A stretch of DNA of 64,000 bases, taken from contig CAZDOK010000002.1 in assembly GCA_964507025.1 (NCBI GenBank), positions 310,001 to 374,000 of the forward strand, read 5' to 3'. The stretch is from Amarobacter sp964507025. GTDB taxonomy: Bacteria; Chloroflexota; Dehalococcoidia; Tepidiformales; Tepidiformaceae. Position 1 is the stretch's first letter; every line of letters starts with the position of its first letter. The translations under genes and the position numbers were made by a program. This document shows, one piece after another, positions 31,752 through 41,384 of this stretch. Below the pieces are notes generated by a model. It ran no database searches. It was not told the DNA's origin and worked only from the letters and a program-made list of their open reading frames with translations.

Positions 31752-33566
31752 TCAGACGACTTCGAGTTCCCTGAGCTTTTCCTCCGGCACGACGCCGTTC
31801 TTCCAGCCGCGGACGCGGTAGTACTCCTCGAGCATCTCGTTCAGTTCGCAGATCTGTCCGAGCGAGGCTTTCGCGTTCGACGGCTCCTCGGTGAAGCGCT
31901 TTGGCAGGGTGTCGGAGCCTTCGCGGAAGCCGGCGAGGTTGTTGTAGTGGCGTTCGAGGTTGTAGATGCGTTCGCCGGTGCGGAGGACATCGTTGGCGTC
32001 GAACTTCTCGATGCCGGTCATCACGCGGTATTGCTCGGCATACTCGTCGGGGCCTTCGGCGAAGGCGCTGAACTTGCAGAGGTCGAGGCTATCGGAGAAG
32101 GCGTGGATGTCCTGGAGGAGCTTGAGGAGCTCGCCCTTGCCTTCATAGGCCTGGGGGTCGGTCTTGAGGCCGATGACGCCGAGCTCGCTGGCGGGACTGT
32201 AGCCGCGGAGGTGGCAGGCACCCCGGTTGGAGGTGGCGTAGCCGAGGCCCATGCCCTTGTAGCCGCGGGGGTCGTAGGCGGGGGTCGCCTGGCCCTTCAC
32301 GGTCATGGCGATCTCCGGGTGGCCGATGGACTTCGCGAAGGAGTCGATGCCGTTGGCGAGCTGGTCGCCGATGCCCTGGCGGTGGGTAATGAGACGGGCG
32401 ACCTCGATCATGCGGTCCTTATCGCCCCAGGCGATGCCGGCGCTGGCGGGGATGTACTCGCGCTGGGTGGCCTCCATGACCATGGAGCAGACCTGACCGA
32501 TCTCGATGGCGTCGTAGCCGAAGTCGTTGGCCATGTCGATCATGAAGGCGACAGAGGCGACGTCGTCGTTGCCGCAGTTAGCGCCAAGGGACCAGGCGGG
32601 CTCGTATTCGACGGACTCCATCTTGACCTTGTAGGGGCCGTCCTTGATTTCGACCTCTTTCTTGCAGGCGACGGGGCAGGCGTGGCAGGTGGGGTCGTCG
32701 ATGAGGTAGTGCTCGTTGACGTATTCGCCGCCGAGGAGTTCGGCGTGTTCGAAGGAGGTGTCCTGGCTGTTGCGAGCGCCGAGGCCGCCGATGGTGTTGC
32801 TCACGTTCATGAGCATGTTGGTGCCGTAGACGGAAAGGCCGCCCTTCTTCGGGGAGGTGATGTTGGCCTCGTCCATGATCTTCTTGAGGGCGTTGGAGTG
32901 GGCGGTGCGCCAGGCGTCGCGGTCGGCCGCGCGGGGGTAGTTGCGGGCGGATTTCACGACGACGGCCTTGAGCATTTTCGAACCGCCGACGCATCCCGTG
33001 CCGCCGCGGCCGGAAGCGCGGTCGTTCTCGTTGATCCACGAGGCGAAGCGGACGAGGTTTTCGCCTGCCGGGCCGATGGCCATGACGCTGAGGTCGTCGG
33101 CGCCGTGGCGCTCCTTGAGGAGCTGGATGGTCTCGTGGACGCCCTTGCCCCAGAGGTCGGAGGCATCGCGGAGCTCGACGGTGTTGTTCGAGACGAAGGC
33201 GTAGACGGGTCTGGAAGACTTGCCCTTGAAGACGAGGCCATCGAAGCCGGCCCAGCGCAATCGGGCTGCGCTCCAGCCGCCCATGTGGCTATCGGTGACG
33301 GTACCGGTAAGGGGGCTCTTGGTGACGACGGCGATGCGGCCGCTCATGCTCGCTTCGGTGCCGGTGAGGGGGCCGTTCATGAAGCAGAGCACGTTGTCGG
33401 CGCTCAGGGGGTCGATGGTGGGACCTGCTTCGTAGACGTAGCGGACTCCGACGCCGCGGGCGCCGATGTACTTGCGTGCCCATTCCTCGGGAATGGGGCG
33501 GTAGTCGACCGTTCCAGAGGCGAGGTCGACGTTGCCGACTCTGCCGGCGTAACCTCCGAGTGCCAT
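31752..33566 (-). CDS. Aldehyde:ferredoxin oxidoreductase family protein (tungsten type)
   Basis: A 604-residue AOR-family enzyme. The N-terminus MALGGYAGRVGNVDLASGTV and GARGVGVRYVYE are typical. GRGGTGCVGGSKMLKAVVV contacts the pterin, and the 4Fe-4S ligands are C-x2-C-x3-C in CHACPVACKK plus a late Cys in DLCKFSAF. It oxidises aldehydes to acids with ferredoxin as acceptor and uses a bis-pterin tungsten (sometimes Mo) centre. The start at 33566 has AAGGAG 7 bases upstream. A MoaD-like sulfur carrier at 25233 could serve pterin assembly. The substrate is unknown. Confidence 0.92.
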   Translation of the reverse strand: MALGGYAGRVGNVDLASGTVDYRPIPEEWARKYIGARGVGVRYVYEAGPTIDPLSADNVLCFMNGPLTGTEASMSGRIAVVTKSPLTGTVTDSHMGGWSAARLRWAGFDGLVFKGKSSRPVYAFVSNNTVELRDASDLWGKGVHETIQLLKERHGADDLSVMAIGPAGENLVRFASWINENDRASGRGGTGCVGGSKMLKAVVVKSARNYPRAADRDAWRTAHSNALKKIMDEANITSPKKGGLSVYGTNMLMNVSNTIGGLGARNSQDTSFEHAELLGGEYVNEHYLIDDPTCHACPVACKKEVEIKDGPYKVKMESVEYEPAWSLGANCGNDDVASVAFMIDMANDFGYDAIEIGQVCSMVMEATQREYIPASAGIAWGDKDRMIEVARLITHRQGIGDQLANGIDSFAKSIGHPEIAMTVKGQATPAYDPRGYKGMGLGYATSNRGACHLRGYSPASELGVIGLKTDPQAYEGKGELLKLLQDIHAFSDSLDLCKFSAFAEGPDEYAEQYRVMTGIEKFDANDVLRTGERIYNLERHYNNLAGFREGSDTLPKRFTEEPSNAKASLGQICELNEMLEEYYRVRGWKNGVVPEEKLRELEVV

Positions 33567-33755
33567 AGAAAACTCCTTTAGTTGCGATTCAGGAGGGCCG
33601 CAGTATAGATCGCGGTGAAGCCGCGTGCAGGGCGTGCTTACCGGGGCCTTTCTTGCTGCGGGAGGGGTGACGGGAGGTTCGGGTGCGCCTATGGTGCGCG
33701 TGATCGGCGGCCGCGGTGCTCCCAGGGCGCGCCGGACGGTCGGAGGTAGTCGAGG

Positions 33756-35045
33756 ATGGCTGCAGAGCCGGGTGGTGGATGGCGGGAGCGTGTGCCTGCG
33801 CTGCAACACCGGGACTTCCGAATCCTGTGGGCGGGGATGTTCTTTTCCTCAGCGACGATGATGTTCCAGTTCTATGCGCAGGGATGGTTCATCCTGAGCC
33901 TGACGGGCTCAGCGTCGTTGCTGGGCTTGCTGGGGGTGGCGCGCGGGGCCGGGATGCTCACGTTCAGCCTGTATGGCGGGGCGCTTGCCGACCGGATGGA
34001 CCGGCGGACGCTGCTTATGCTGACGCAGGGCGGGGCGCTCGCGGTCTACGGGCTGCTGACACTGCTGGTGGTGTTCGACACCATCAACCTCTGGGTGGCG
34101 TTCGGGCTGATCTTCATCTCGGCCTCGATCGAGTCGATGGACGGGCCAACCCGCCAGGCGCTGTTGCCGAACCTGGTGCCGCGCGAGCACCTGCCCAACG
34201 CGATTGCGCTCTTCACGGCGGCGACCATCAGTTCGTACGCCTTCCTGCCGCCGATGGCGGGGATCGCGATCGAGACGATCGGCGTGGGCGGGGCATTCGC
34301 GGTCAGCCTCATCGGCCACGTGGTGGTGATCGGGGCGCTGCTGCTGATGCGGGTCCGGGGTGATGCGCCCGTGCAGCGGGACAACATCGTGGTGGCGGTC
34401 GGGCGCGGGGTGGCGTACGCCTCGGCGCGCCCGCGGGTGCGCTGGATCATCGTGCTGAGCCTGCTGACGGGGACGCTGGGGTTCCCGATCATCAGCACGC
34501 TCGCGCCGTACTGGATGACCGAGGTGCTGGGCCTGGATGCGATGGGCTGGACGTTCATGGGGTGGTTCTGGGGGCTCGGCGCGGTCGGGGCGACGGTGTA
34601 TCTCTCGACGCGCGGGCACAGCCGGGGGCTGGGGTGGACGGTGATCGGGTCGGCGGCGGCGTTTGGGCTGAGCCTCGTGCTCTTCGGGATGACGCGGTCC
34701 GTCCCCATCGCGGCGGTGTTCTGGTGCCTGAACGGGGCCTGCTTCACCACCAACATGATCTCGTCGACATCGCTGCTCCAGCTGATCGTCGAGGCGGCGT
34801 ACGTCGGGCGGGTGATGTCGCTGCGGATGGTGTCGTCGGCGTTCAACCAGCTGGCGGCATGGCCGCTGGGGTCGCTGGCCGATGGCGTGGGGGTGGAGCG
34901 GATGGTGCGGGGCGTGGCTACGGCGCTGACGGTGCTGGTGCTGGCGGCGCCGGCCCTTTCGCGTGCGGCGAGGACGCTCGATGCGGAGGCGCGGCAGGCG
35001 GAGGGGGCAGTCGAGGTGAAGCCCGCACCGGAGGCGGCCGGGTAA
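33756..35045 (+). CDS. MFS transporter
   Basis: A 429-residue major facilitator of the MFS_3/EntS-like type. It begins ALQHRDFRILWAGMFFSSATMM and has GALADRMDRRTLLMLTQ (loop 2-3 motif) and ESMDGPTRQALLPNLV in helix 4-5, typical of that subgroup. About 12 hydrophobic spans are present; a short Ala/Glu tail ends the protein. Function is export of an unknown small molecule. The start is ATG at 33756 in a 189-bp divergent region shared with the AOR gene. GGAGG lies about 15 bases upstream. Confidence 0.85.
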   Translation: MAAEPGGGWRERVPALQHRDFRILWAGMFFSSATMMFQFYAQGWFILSLTGSASLLGLLGVARGAGMLTFSLYGGALADRMDRRTLLMLTQGGALAVYGLLTLLVVFDTINLWVAFGLIFISASIESMDGPTRQALLPNLVPREHLPNAIALFTAATISSYAFLPPMAGIAIETIGVGGAFAVSLIGHVVVIGALLLMRVRGDAPVQRDNIVVAVGRGVAYASARPRVRWIIVLSLLTGTLGFPIISTLAPYWMTEVLGLDAMGWTFMGWFWGLGAVGATVYLSTRGHSRGLGWTVIGSAAAFGLSLVLFGMTRSVPIAAVFWCLNGACFTTNMISSTSLLQLIVEAAYVGRVMSLRMVSSAFNQLAAWPLGSLADGVGVERMVRGVATALTVLVLAAPALSRAARTLDAEARQAEGAVEVKPAPEAAG

Positions 35046-35165
35046 GGGCGCCGGGCGCGGCCACCGTTTGTCCACCGGAGGGGGCGGCACCCGCGCGCGG
35101 GGTTGCGCCATGGAGGTGATGAGTGCGGCGTTGACCGCGGCGCACATCACAGGCGAGTGATTCAC

Positions 35166-37112
35166 ATGCGTACGTTCTTTAGATTCTTCGGTTCGCTGGC
35201 GGTGGTGGCGGGGATCGCGGCGTGCAGCCCGGTCGACCAAACCGGGACGGGTTCGCCGACCCCGCCGTCCGAAAGCAATGCACCGCTCCTGCTTGGCATC
35301 GGCATGCACATCGAGCCCGTCGGCGCGACGGCCCAGCTGGGCGTGGGCGCGGGTTCGGCCACCGGGTACAACAGCCCGCAGGCGTTCGAGCGTGCGGCGG
35401 CCGATATCCAGGCGGTCGTCGACATCGTCGAGGCGCACGAGGGGCGGCTCACCATCCAGTCGCAGTCGCCGTTCACCACGACGGCGGTTCGCGAAGGGTC
35501 CACGATCCTGTCGGACCTCGAGGACGCGGGCCACGAAATCGCCCTGCACTTCCATGAAGATGCGCACCTCGGCAAGGAGGCCAACAGCCTGCGGGTGGAA
35601 CGCTGGTGCGAGGTGATGACGGAGGAGGTCGGGTTCCTGCACGAAGCCGGGGTGGATGAGGTGGCCTACTGGAGCGGCGGGAACCTTTACCCGGAGGTGC
35701 TCGAGGCTGCCGAGTGCGCCGGGCTTTCGGTGAACAGCGACTGGAAGAACCCCACGACGCAGCAGACGGCGCCGGAGTTGACCGGGACGGTGCCATGGCG
35801 GCCCTCCGGTGGGACGGACGGGACGGATGTGACCGCGTTCGCGACGCACGACCCGGATGGGCCGGTGGTCTTCCTGCCGGAGGGGGCGTACGACCGGACG
35901 GACTATGCATCGGGCCGGCGGGAGATGACGGACGAGGAGTATTTCGCCTACCTGGAGGCGAGTCTGCTGGCTTCGATCGCGTCGGTGGAGGCGGGCAAGG
36001 TGAACGTGTTCCACTTCACCGTGCATCCCGGCGAATTCCGGGGGGACGCCGGTAACCAGTTCGGCGCCATCGAGCGGTTCCTGGCTGAGGTGGTCGACCC
36101 ACTGGTGGCGGAGGGGAAGGTGGAGTGGGCCACATTCAGCGAGATGGCGGCTGCGTTCGAAGCATGGGAAGCGGCCCACCCTGGCGAGGACCCGCGGGCC
36201 GGGCAGGCCGAGGCAGACTCACCGGGCACCACCGCGGTGGGCAGCCCAACTGCTGCTACCGACGCGCCGGGCGGGTCGCCCCGGGCCGGTGGAGGACCCC
36301 CGCACGGGACAGCGCTGCCCGGCACGGTCGAGCGCGACATCACCTACTGCACGAAGAGCGGCGTGGACCTGAAGATGGACCTCCACCGGCCGGAGGAGCC
36401 GAACGGTGCGCTGGTGCTGTACATCCACGGGGGCGGGTGGACAAGCGGGAGCAAGAACGGTGGGAGCGGGAGTGAGATGTGGCCCGAGCTGCTCGGGCGG
36501 GGCTACGTGGTGGCGGCGATCGACTACCGGCTGGCGCCGGAGCACCCGTTCCCGGCCCAGATGCAGGACGTGACCTGCGCGGTGCTCTACCTGAAGCGGA
36601 ACGCGGCCGAGCTGGGGATCGACCCGGAGCGGATCGGCGCGTATGGCGGGAGCGCCGGCGGGCACCTGGCCTCGCTGCTCGGCACGACGGGCGGCCACGG
36701 CTACGAGATGGGGATCACCACGCTGGACGCCGAAGTCGCAGCGGTGGTGGACCTGTTCGGGCCGACCGACCTGACGGTGGACTTCGACGGGGCCTCGGCG
36801 CGGATCATCACGACGGTGTTCGGGGCGACGGACCGGGGGTCGAAGGTGCTCGTGCAGGCGAGCCCGGTGCACCAGGTCTCAGCGGATGACCCGCCGTTCC
36901 TGATCATCCACGGGGAACAGGACGAGCTGGTGCCGATTGCGCAGGGCACGGCGCTCTACGAGGCGCTCGTGGCGGCGGGAGTCGAGGCGGAGTTCGTGCC
37001 GGTGAAGAACGCGAACCACGGGTTCACCCCAGACGGGGGGCCGATCAGCCCGACGCGGGTGGAGATCACGAAGCTGGTGGCGGACTTCTTCGACGAGCAC
37101 CTGGGCGGCTGA
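35166..37112 (+). CDS. Fusion lipoprotein: deacetylase-like domain plus BD-FAE/HSL-type esterase
   Basis: A 648-residue secreted lipoprotein (lipobox AGIAAC, C20). Residues 40-340 form a barrel-like domain with GHEIALHFHEDAH (128-134) and HFTVHPGEF (283-291), resembling NodB/polysaccharide-deacetylase metal motifs, though I cannot place it firmly. A Pro/Thr/Gly linker (about 341-386) leads to an alpha/beta hydrolase: oxyanion HGGGW (421-425), nucleophile S496 in YGGSAGGH, acid D586 in HGEQDE and H618 in NANHGF. Both halves look intact. This suggests two linked activities on one acetylated or esterified outer polymer. The start at 35166 sets the signal peptide. Confidence 0.8.
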   Translation: MRTFFRFFGSLAVVAGIAACSPVDQTGTGSPTPPSESNAPLLLGIGMHIEPVGATAQLGVGAGSATGYNSPQAFERAAADIQAVVDIVEAHEGRLTIQSQSPFTTTAVREGSTILSDLEDAGHEIALHFHEDAHLGKEANSLRVERWCEVMTEEVGFLHEAGVDEVAYWSGGNLYPEVLEAAECAGLSVNSDWKNPTTQQTAPELTGTVPWRPSGGTDGTDVTAFATHDPDGPVVFLPEGAYDRTDYASGRREMTDEEYFAYLEASLLASIASVEAGKVNVFHFTVHPGEFRGDAGNQFGAIERFLAEVVDPLVAEGKVEWATFSEMAAAFEAWEAAHPGEDPRAGQAEADSPGTTAVGSPTAATDAPGGSPRAGGGPPHGTALPGTVERDITYCTKSGVDLKMDLHRPEEPNGALVLYIHGGGWTSGSKNGGSGSEMWPELLGRGYVVAAIDYRLAPEHPFPAQMQDVTCAVLYLKRNAAELGIDPERIGAYGGSAGGHLASLLGTTGGHGYEMGITTLDAEVAAVVDLFGPTDLTVDFDGASARIITTVFGATDRGSKVLVQASPVHQVSADDPPFLIIHGEQDELVPIAQGTALYEALVAAGVEAEFVPVKNANHGFTPDGGPISPTRVEITKLVADFFDEHLGG

Positions 37113-37127
37113 GCCCTCGGGGCTCAG
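37109..37127. terminator. Bidirectional hairpin at convergent stops
   Basis: CTGAGCCC-TCG-GGGCTCAG, a perfect 8-bp stem that contains the stop codons of the esterase fusion and of dnaE. Confidence 0.6.
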
Positions 37128-40100
37128 GCGGCGCCGGCCATCTTGGGGCTGGTGAGCCTGACGCTGCCGCGGTTGCCGAGGACCGAGCGAATGCTGCGGG
37201 CGAGGTCTTCGGTGGCCGCGGCGCGCGGGAAGTCGAACTCCATTTCCTCGCCGGCGGTATCCCGGATGACGAGGCGGACTTCGTCACGGCCGGGATGGTC
37301 CTTGAGCATGGTGACGACGACCTTGAGGAGTGCCTCGTCGGCGACGACATCCTCGGTTTCGTAAAGCATGACGGTGAGGCGGGCCGTATCAGGGGCGACG
37401 GGGGGTGTGACACCGGGTCGAGCCGCCTCCGTGGTGGCGCCGGCGCCGGGGTAACCGCCGCCATTGCGCGGGGCCTGACCGTTCGGGCCGTGGTTGTTGG
37501 CGGAGCCGTTGCGTCCGTTCGCCGTGACCGTTTCCGCGCGGGGCTCTTCCTGGGAACGTGGAGGCCGACGCTTCGGCGCCTCGACCTGCCACTGTTCGGC
37601 GACGAAGCCGACGACGGTGCCCTCGGCGGAGTCGTAGGCGGCGGCCTTGCGCACGTTCAGGTTGATGCGGTCGCCGCGGTCGCGGATTTCGACGGAGCAG
37701 ACGAGGACGCGGCCCTCGGCCCAGATCTCCTCGCCGGTGAGCTCGATGGTGTCGCTCCAGACGGTGAGCTCGACGCTGGCGGAGAGGTCTTCGAGGTCGA
37801 CGACGTAGAACTTGCGCCCATCGCGGGTGACCCGGGCCTGGACGCGGTGGACCAGCCCGGCGACGGTGACGGTCTGGCTGGCGAGCTCCGGCGTGAGGTC
37901 GGCGAGCGAGTGGGTGGCGTAGCGGGCGACATCCTGGGCGACGGCCTTGAAGGGATGCTCGGAGACGTAGACGCCGAGGAGTTCCTTTTCCCAGGCGAGC
38001 ATGTCGTCCTTGCGGGCGGGGGAGGGCTCGAGCTCGAGGGCGGGCAGAGGGGTTTCGACCTGGCTCCCAAACAGGTCGAACATGGTGGCCTGGCCGCTTT
38101 CGCGGAGCTCGCGCTCCTTCCTTGCGAGGGAGACGAGGCGTTCGGCGTTCATGACGATGGTGCCGCGGTCGCCGAGGAGGTCGAAAGCCCCGGCCTTGGC
38201 GAGGTGTTCGATGGCGCGGGAGTTGGCCGAAGTGAGGTCGGCGCGCTTGCAGAAGTCCTCGATATCGCGGTAGACGCCGCCTTTTTCCCGTTCGGCGATG
38301 ATGCCTTCGCAGGCGGCGTTGCCGACGTTCTTGACGACGCCGAGACCGAAGCGGATGGCGAGGGAGCCATCCTGGCGGCGTTCGACGGTGAAGTTATCGA
38401 AGCTCTTGTTGATATCGGGCGGGAGGACTTCGATACCGAGCTTCGAGCATTCGGCGACGGCGGCGGCGATGCGGGCGTGGGTATCCGGCGCGTTCCGGGT
38501 GAGCTGGAGCAGCGCGGTCATGTACTGGACGGGGTAGTTGGCCTTGAGCCAGGCCGTCTGGTAGGCGATGTGGCCGTAGCACCAGCTGTGTGCCTTGTTG
38601 AAGGCGTAACCTGCGAACGGCTCGATGAGGTCGAAGACGGCGGCGGCTTCTTCTTCGCTGTAGCCGTTGGTTACGGCGCCGGAGACGAAGCGGCCGCGCT
38701 CTTCGGCCATGATTTCGGCTTTCTTCTTGCCCATGGCCTTGCGCATGATGTCGGCCTGGCCGAGGGAGTAGCCCGCGAATTCGCGGGCGATGAGGAGCAC
38801 CTGGTCCTGGTAGACGATGACGCCGTAGGTCTCATCGAGGATGTCGGCGAGACGGGGATGAGGGTAGGTGATCGCGATCTTGCCGTGCTTGCCATCGATG
38901 TAGCGGGGTATGTGCTGCATGGGGCCGGGGCGGTAGAGGGCGACCAGGGCGCAGAGGTCGGAGATGTTGGTGGGCTGGAGGTCCTGGATATAGCGGCGCA
39001 TGCCGGCGGATTCCAGCTGGAACACGCCGAAGGTTTCGCCCTTGCCGAGCATCTCCATGGTTTTCGGGTCGCCATCGGGGAGGTGGACGATATCGAGCTC
39101 GTGGCCGGTGTTTTCTCTCACGAGGTCGACAGCGCGCTGGAGGATGGTGAGGTTGGAGAGGCCCAGGAAGTCCATCTTCAGGAGGCCGATCTTGGCGACC
39201 TGTTCCATGGCGAACTGGGTGGTGGGGATGCTGTCTTCATCGCCTTTGTTGGGGCGCTGCAGGGGGACGTGCTCGATCAGCGGGTCGCGGGAGATGACGA
39301 CGCCGGCGGCGTGGGTGCTGGCATGGCGGGAGACGCCCTCGAGCTGCCTGGCGGTATCGATGAGCCGGCGGACCTTCGCATCGGACTCGTAGGCGTCCTT
39401 CATCTCCTGCGACTGTTCGAGCGCCTCGGGGAGGCTGATGTGGAGGACTTCGGGGACGAGGCGCGCGACGCGGTCGGTTTCGGCGTAGGAGATGCCGAGG
39501 GCGCGGCCGACATCCCGGATGGCGGCCTTGGCACCGAGGGTGCCGAAGGTGATGATCTGGGCGACGCGGTCTTTGCCGTAGCGTTCGTAGGCGAAGCGGA
39601 TCATCTCGTCGCGGCGGTCATCGGCGAAGTCGAAGTCGACATCGGGCATTTCGCGGCGTTCGATGTTGAGGAAGCGTTCGAAGACGAGCCGGTTCGCGAC
39701 TGGGTCGATATCGGTGACGTTGAGGGCATAGAGGACGAGGGAGGCGGCGGCGGAACCGCGGACGCCCATCTTGATGCCGGCCTTGCGGGCGTAGTCGGCG
39801 ATCTCCTTGACGACGAACATGTAGTCGGTGAAGCCGGTCTGGCGGAGGACATCGAGCTCGTAGTTGAGTCGCTGTTCGAGCTCGGAGGTGACGTCGCCGA
39901 AGCGTTCGCGGAGGCCGCGGAAGCAGATTTCGGCGAGATAGTCCTCGCTGGTGCGGCCGGGGGGCACGGGGGGCTCGGGGAGGAGCTGACGGTCGAACTT
40001 GAGGTCGAGGTCGCAGTCGTTGGCGACGAGCATGGTGTTCGACAGGAACTCGGGGTTATCGGGGAAGAGCGCGAGCATCTCTTCTTCGCTCTTCACGTGG

Positions 40101-40816
40101 TAGCCGTGCCCATCGAACTTGTAGCGGCCTTCCTGGTCGACGGTGGCGTTGGTACCGATGCAGAGGAGGACGTCGTGGGCCTCGGCCTCTTCGGGGAGGG
40201 TGTAGTGGCTGTCGTTGGTGGCCACGACGGGGATGCCGAGTTCGCGGCCGATATCGGCAATGACGGGGTTGAGGCGGGTGAACTTCGCGTCGCCGTGGTC
40301 CTGGACTTCGAGGTAGTAGTGGCCATCGAAGACTTCGCGATAGTAGCGGGCGGTGGCGATGGCGCCTTCGCGGTCGCCTTCCTGGATGCGGCGGTGGAAC
40401 TCGGCGGAGGGGCAGCCGCTGAGGACGGTGATGCCGGCGGAGTGCTTTTCGATGAGCTCGCGGTCGATGCGGGGTTTGTAGTAGTAGCCTTCGAGGTTGG
40501 CCCTGGTGACGAGGGCGATGAGGTTCTTGTAGCCGGTCATGTCGCGGGCGAGCATGACGAGGTGGTAGGGGGAGGAATCGCCGCGTTCTCGGGAGTGGCG
40601 TGAGCCCGGGGCGACGTAGGCCTCGACACCGATGATGGGCTTGATGCCGCGGGCGGTGGCTTCGCGGTAGAAATCGATGGCGCCGTAGAGCGCGCCATGG
40701 TCGGTCATGGCGATGGCTTCCTGGCCGAGCGCCTTCACCCGGTCCATCAGTGGGGCCATCTTGCTCATGCCATCGAGGAGCGAGAACTCGGTGTGAGTGT
40801 GTAGATGGGTGAACAT
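37124..40816 (-). CDS. dnaE: DNA polymerase III subunit alpha (DnaE)
   Basis: A 1230-residue replicative polymerase. The PHP domain begins MFTHLHTHTEFSLLDG with GHYYLEVQDHG and NDSHYT. The polymerase palm has GVRGSAAASLVLYAL and the catalytic aspartates in MPDVDFDFADDRR. Further family stretches are HASTHAAGVVIS, DFLGLSNLTIL, GLYRPGPM-like VALYRPGPMQHIPRYIDG, and AFNKAHSWCYGHIAYQTAWL. An OB fold (TVAGLVHRVQARVTRDGR) and a C-terminal domain follow after a Gly/Asn/Pro linker. It is complete. The ATG at 40816 has no clear Shine-Dalgarno. Confidence 0.97.
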   Translation of the reverse strand: MFTHLHTHTEFSLLDGMSKMAPLMDRVKALGQEAIAMTDHGALYGAIDFYREATARGIKPIIGVEAYVAPGSRHSRERGDSSPYHLVMLARDMTGYKNLIALVTRANLEGYYYKPRIDRELIEKHSAGITVLSGCPSAEFHRRIQEGDREGAIATARYYREVFDGHYYLEVQDHGDAKFTRLNPVIADIGRELGIPVVATNDSHYTLPEEAEAHDVLLCIGTNATVDQEGRYKFDGHGYHVKSEEEMLALFPDNPEFLSNTMLVANDCDLDLKFDRQLLPEPPVPPGRTSEDYLAEICFRGLRERFGDVTSELEQRLNYELDVLRQTGFTDYMFVVKEIADYARKAGIKMGVRGSAAASLVLYALNVTDIDPVANRLVFERFLNIERREMPDVDFDFADDRRDEMIRFAYERYGKDRVAQIITFGTLGAKAAIRDVGRALGISYAETDRVARLVPEVLHISLPEALEQSQEMKDAYESDAKVRRLIDTARQLEGVSRHASTHAAGVVISRDPLIEHVPLQRPNKGDEDSIPTTQFAMEQVAKIGLLKMDFLGLSNLTILQRAVDLVRENTGHELDIVHLPDGDPKTMEMLGKGETFGVFQLESAGMRRYIQDLQPTNISDLCALVALYRPGPMQHIPRYIDGKHGKIAITYPHPRLADILDETYGVIVYQDQVLLIAREFAGYSLGQADIMRKAMGKKKAEIMAEERGRFVSGAVTNGYSEEEAAAVFDLIEPFAGYAFNKAHSWCYGHIAYQTAWLKANYPVQYMTALLQLTRNAPDTHARIAAAVAECSKLGIEVLPPDINKSFDNFTVERRQDGSLAIRFGLGVVKNVGNAACEGIIAEREKGGVYRDIEDFCKRADLTSANSRAIEHLAKAGAFDLLGDRGTIVMNAERLVSLARKERELRESGQATMFDLFGSQVETPLPALELEPSPARKDDMLAWEKELLGVYVSEHPFKAVAQDVARYATHSLADLTPELASQTVTVAGLVHRVQARVTRDGRKFYVVDLEDLSASVELTVWSDTIELTGEEIWAEGRVLVCSVEIRDRGDRINLNVRKAAAYDSAEGTVVGFVAEQWQVEAPKRRPPRSQEEPRAETVTANGRNGSANNHGPNGQAPRNGGGYPGAGATTEAARPGVTPPVAPDTARLTVMLYETEDVVADEALLKVVVTMLKDHPGRDEVRLVIRDTAGEEMEFDFPRAAATEDLARSIRSVLGNRGSVRLTSPKMAGAA

Positions 40817-40960
40817 ATATCCGGGAGGCCCAGTCTACACCCTCGGAAGGGCGAAGGAGGAAGTGCGAAGTGCGCAATGCGAACTGCCCGGGATGCCCGT
40901 TTCGGCTCTGTGGCTGGGCCGGCCGCCAGAGTTGGTGAGGCCAGTTGGCGCGCGACCTCC

Positions 40961-40966
40961 TATACT
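40961..40966 (+). promoter_or_regulatory. Candidate -10 element TATACT
   Basis: TATACT lies 10 bases before the ATG at 40977, leaving little room for a leader, so the hypothetical-TPR pair may be transcribed nearly leaderless. No convincing -35 is seen at standard spacing. Confidence 0.4.
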
Positions 40967-40976
40967 TCCCCAACAT

Positions 40977-41384
40977 ATGGCAAGCCAGGCGCTCCTGAGG
41001 AAATCCCAGGCCGACATGGTGCTCGAACGGGCGGCGATGCAGCTCCAGCAGCTGCTGCAGGAGGCCTGCGCCGAGCTCAAACCATTCCCACCCTTCCCGA
41101 ACGCGCTGTTCACGAACGCGATCGAGTGCGACGACGGCGGGCTGGCGGGTGACCCGGATCGCGGCTGCATCGTGGTCTGCGAGGACGGAGAGCTGTATGA
41201 GCTCCAGATGGGCATCGACCACGAATCAATCGAACTGACCGGGTCGTGGGACCCGGTGACGGCGCGGAAGGAGACGCTGAAGAAGGTGGATCTGCATCCG
41301 CGGGACTACCTGGTGTACGCGTATGCCGGGCTCGTGGCCGTGACCGAAGCGCTCCTGGAGCGGGAAGCCGGGGCGAACACATGA
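40977..41384 (+). CDS. Hypothetical protein coupled to TPR gene
   Basis: A 135-residue soluble protein, helical at the start (RKSQADMVLERAAMQLQQLLQEACAEL is split here only for length), followed by FPNALFTNAIECDDGG, GCIVVCEDGELYELQMGI and PRDYLVYAYAGLVAVTEAL. I do not recognise the family. Its stop overlaps the ATG of the TPR protein (ATGA), so they are made together. It is a candidate partner or substrate of the TPR scaffold. The start is supported by the nearby -10-like TATACT. Confidence 0.7.
   Translation: MASQALLRKSQADMVLERAAMQLQQLLQEACAELKPFPPFPNALFTNAIECDDGGLAGDPDRGCIVVCEDGELYELQMGIDHESIELTGSWDPVTARKETLKKVDLHPRDYLVYAYAGLVAVTEALLEREAGANT

Noticed and set aside
31524..33581. A 685-codon plus-strand frame opposite the AOR gene
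   Set aside because: Same GC-shadow effect; low-complexity and overlaps a clear conserved enzyme.
37295..40603. An open frame of 1102 codons on the plus strand opposite dnaE
   Set aside because: It is an Asp/Glu/Val-Gly-rich shadow caused by high third-position GC in dnaE; no domain, and dnaE is certain.
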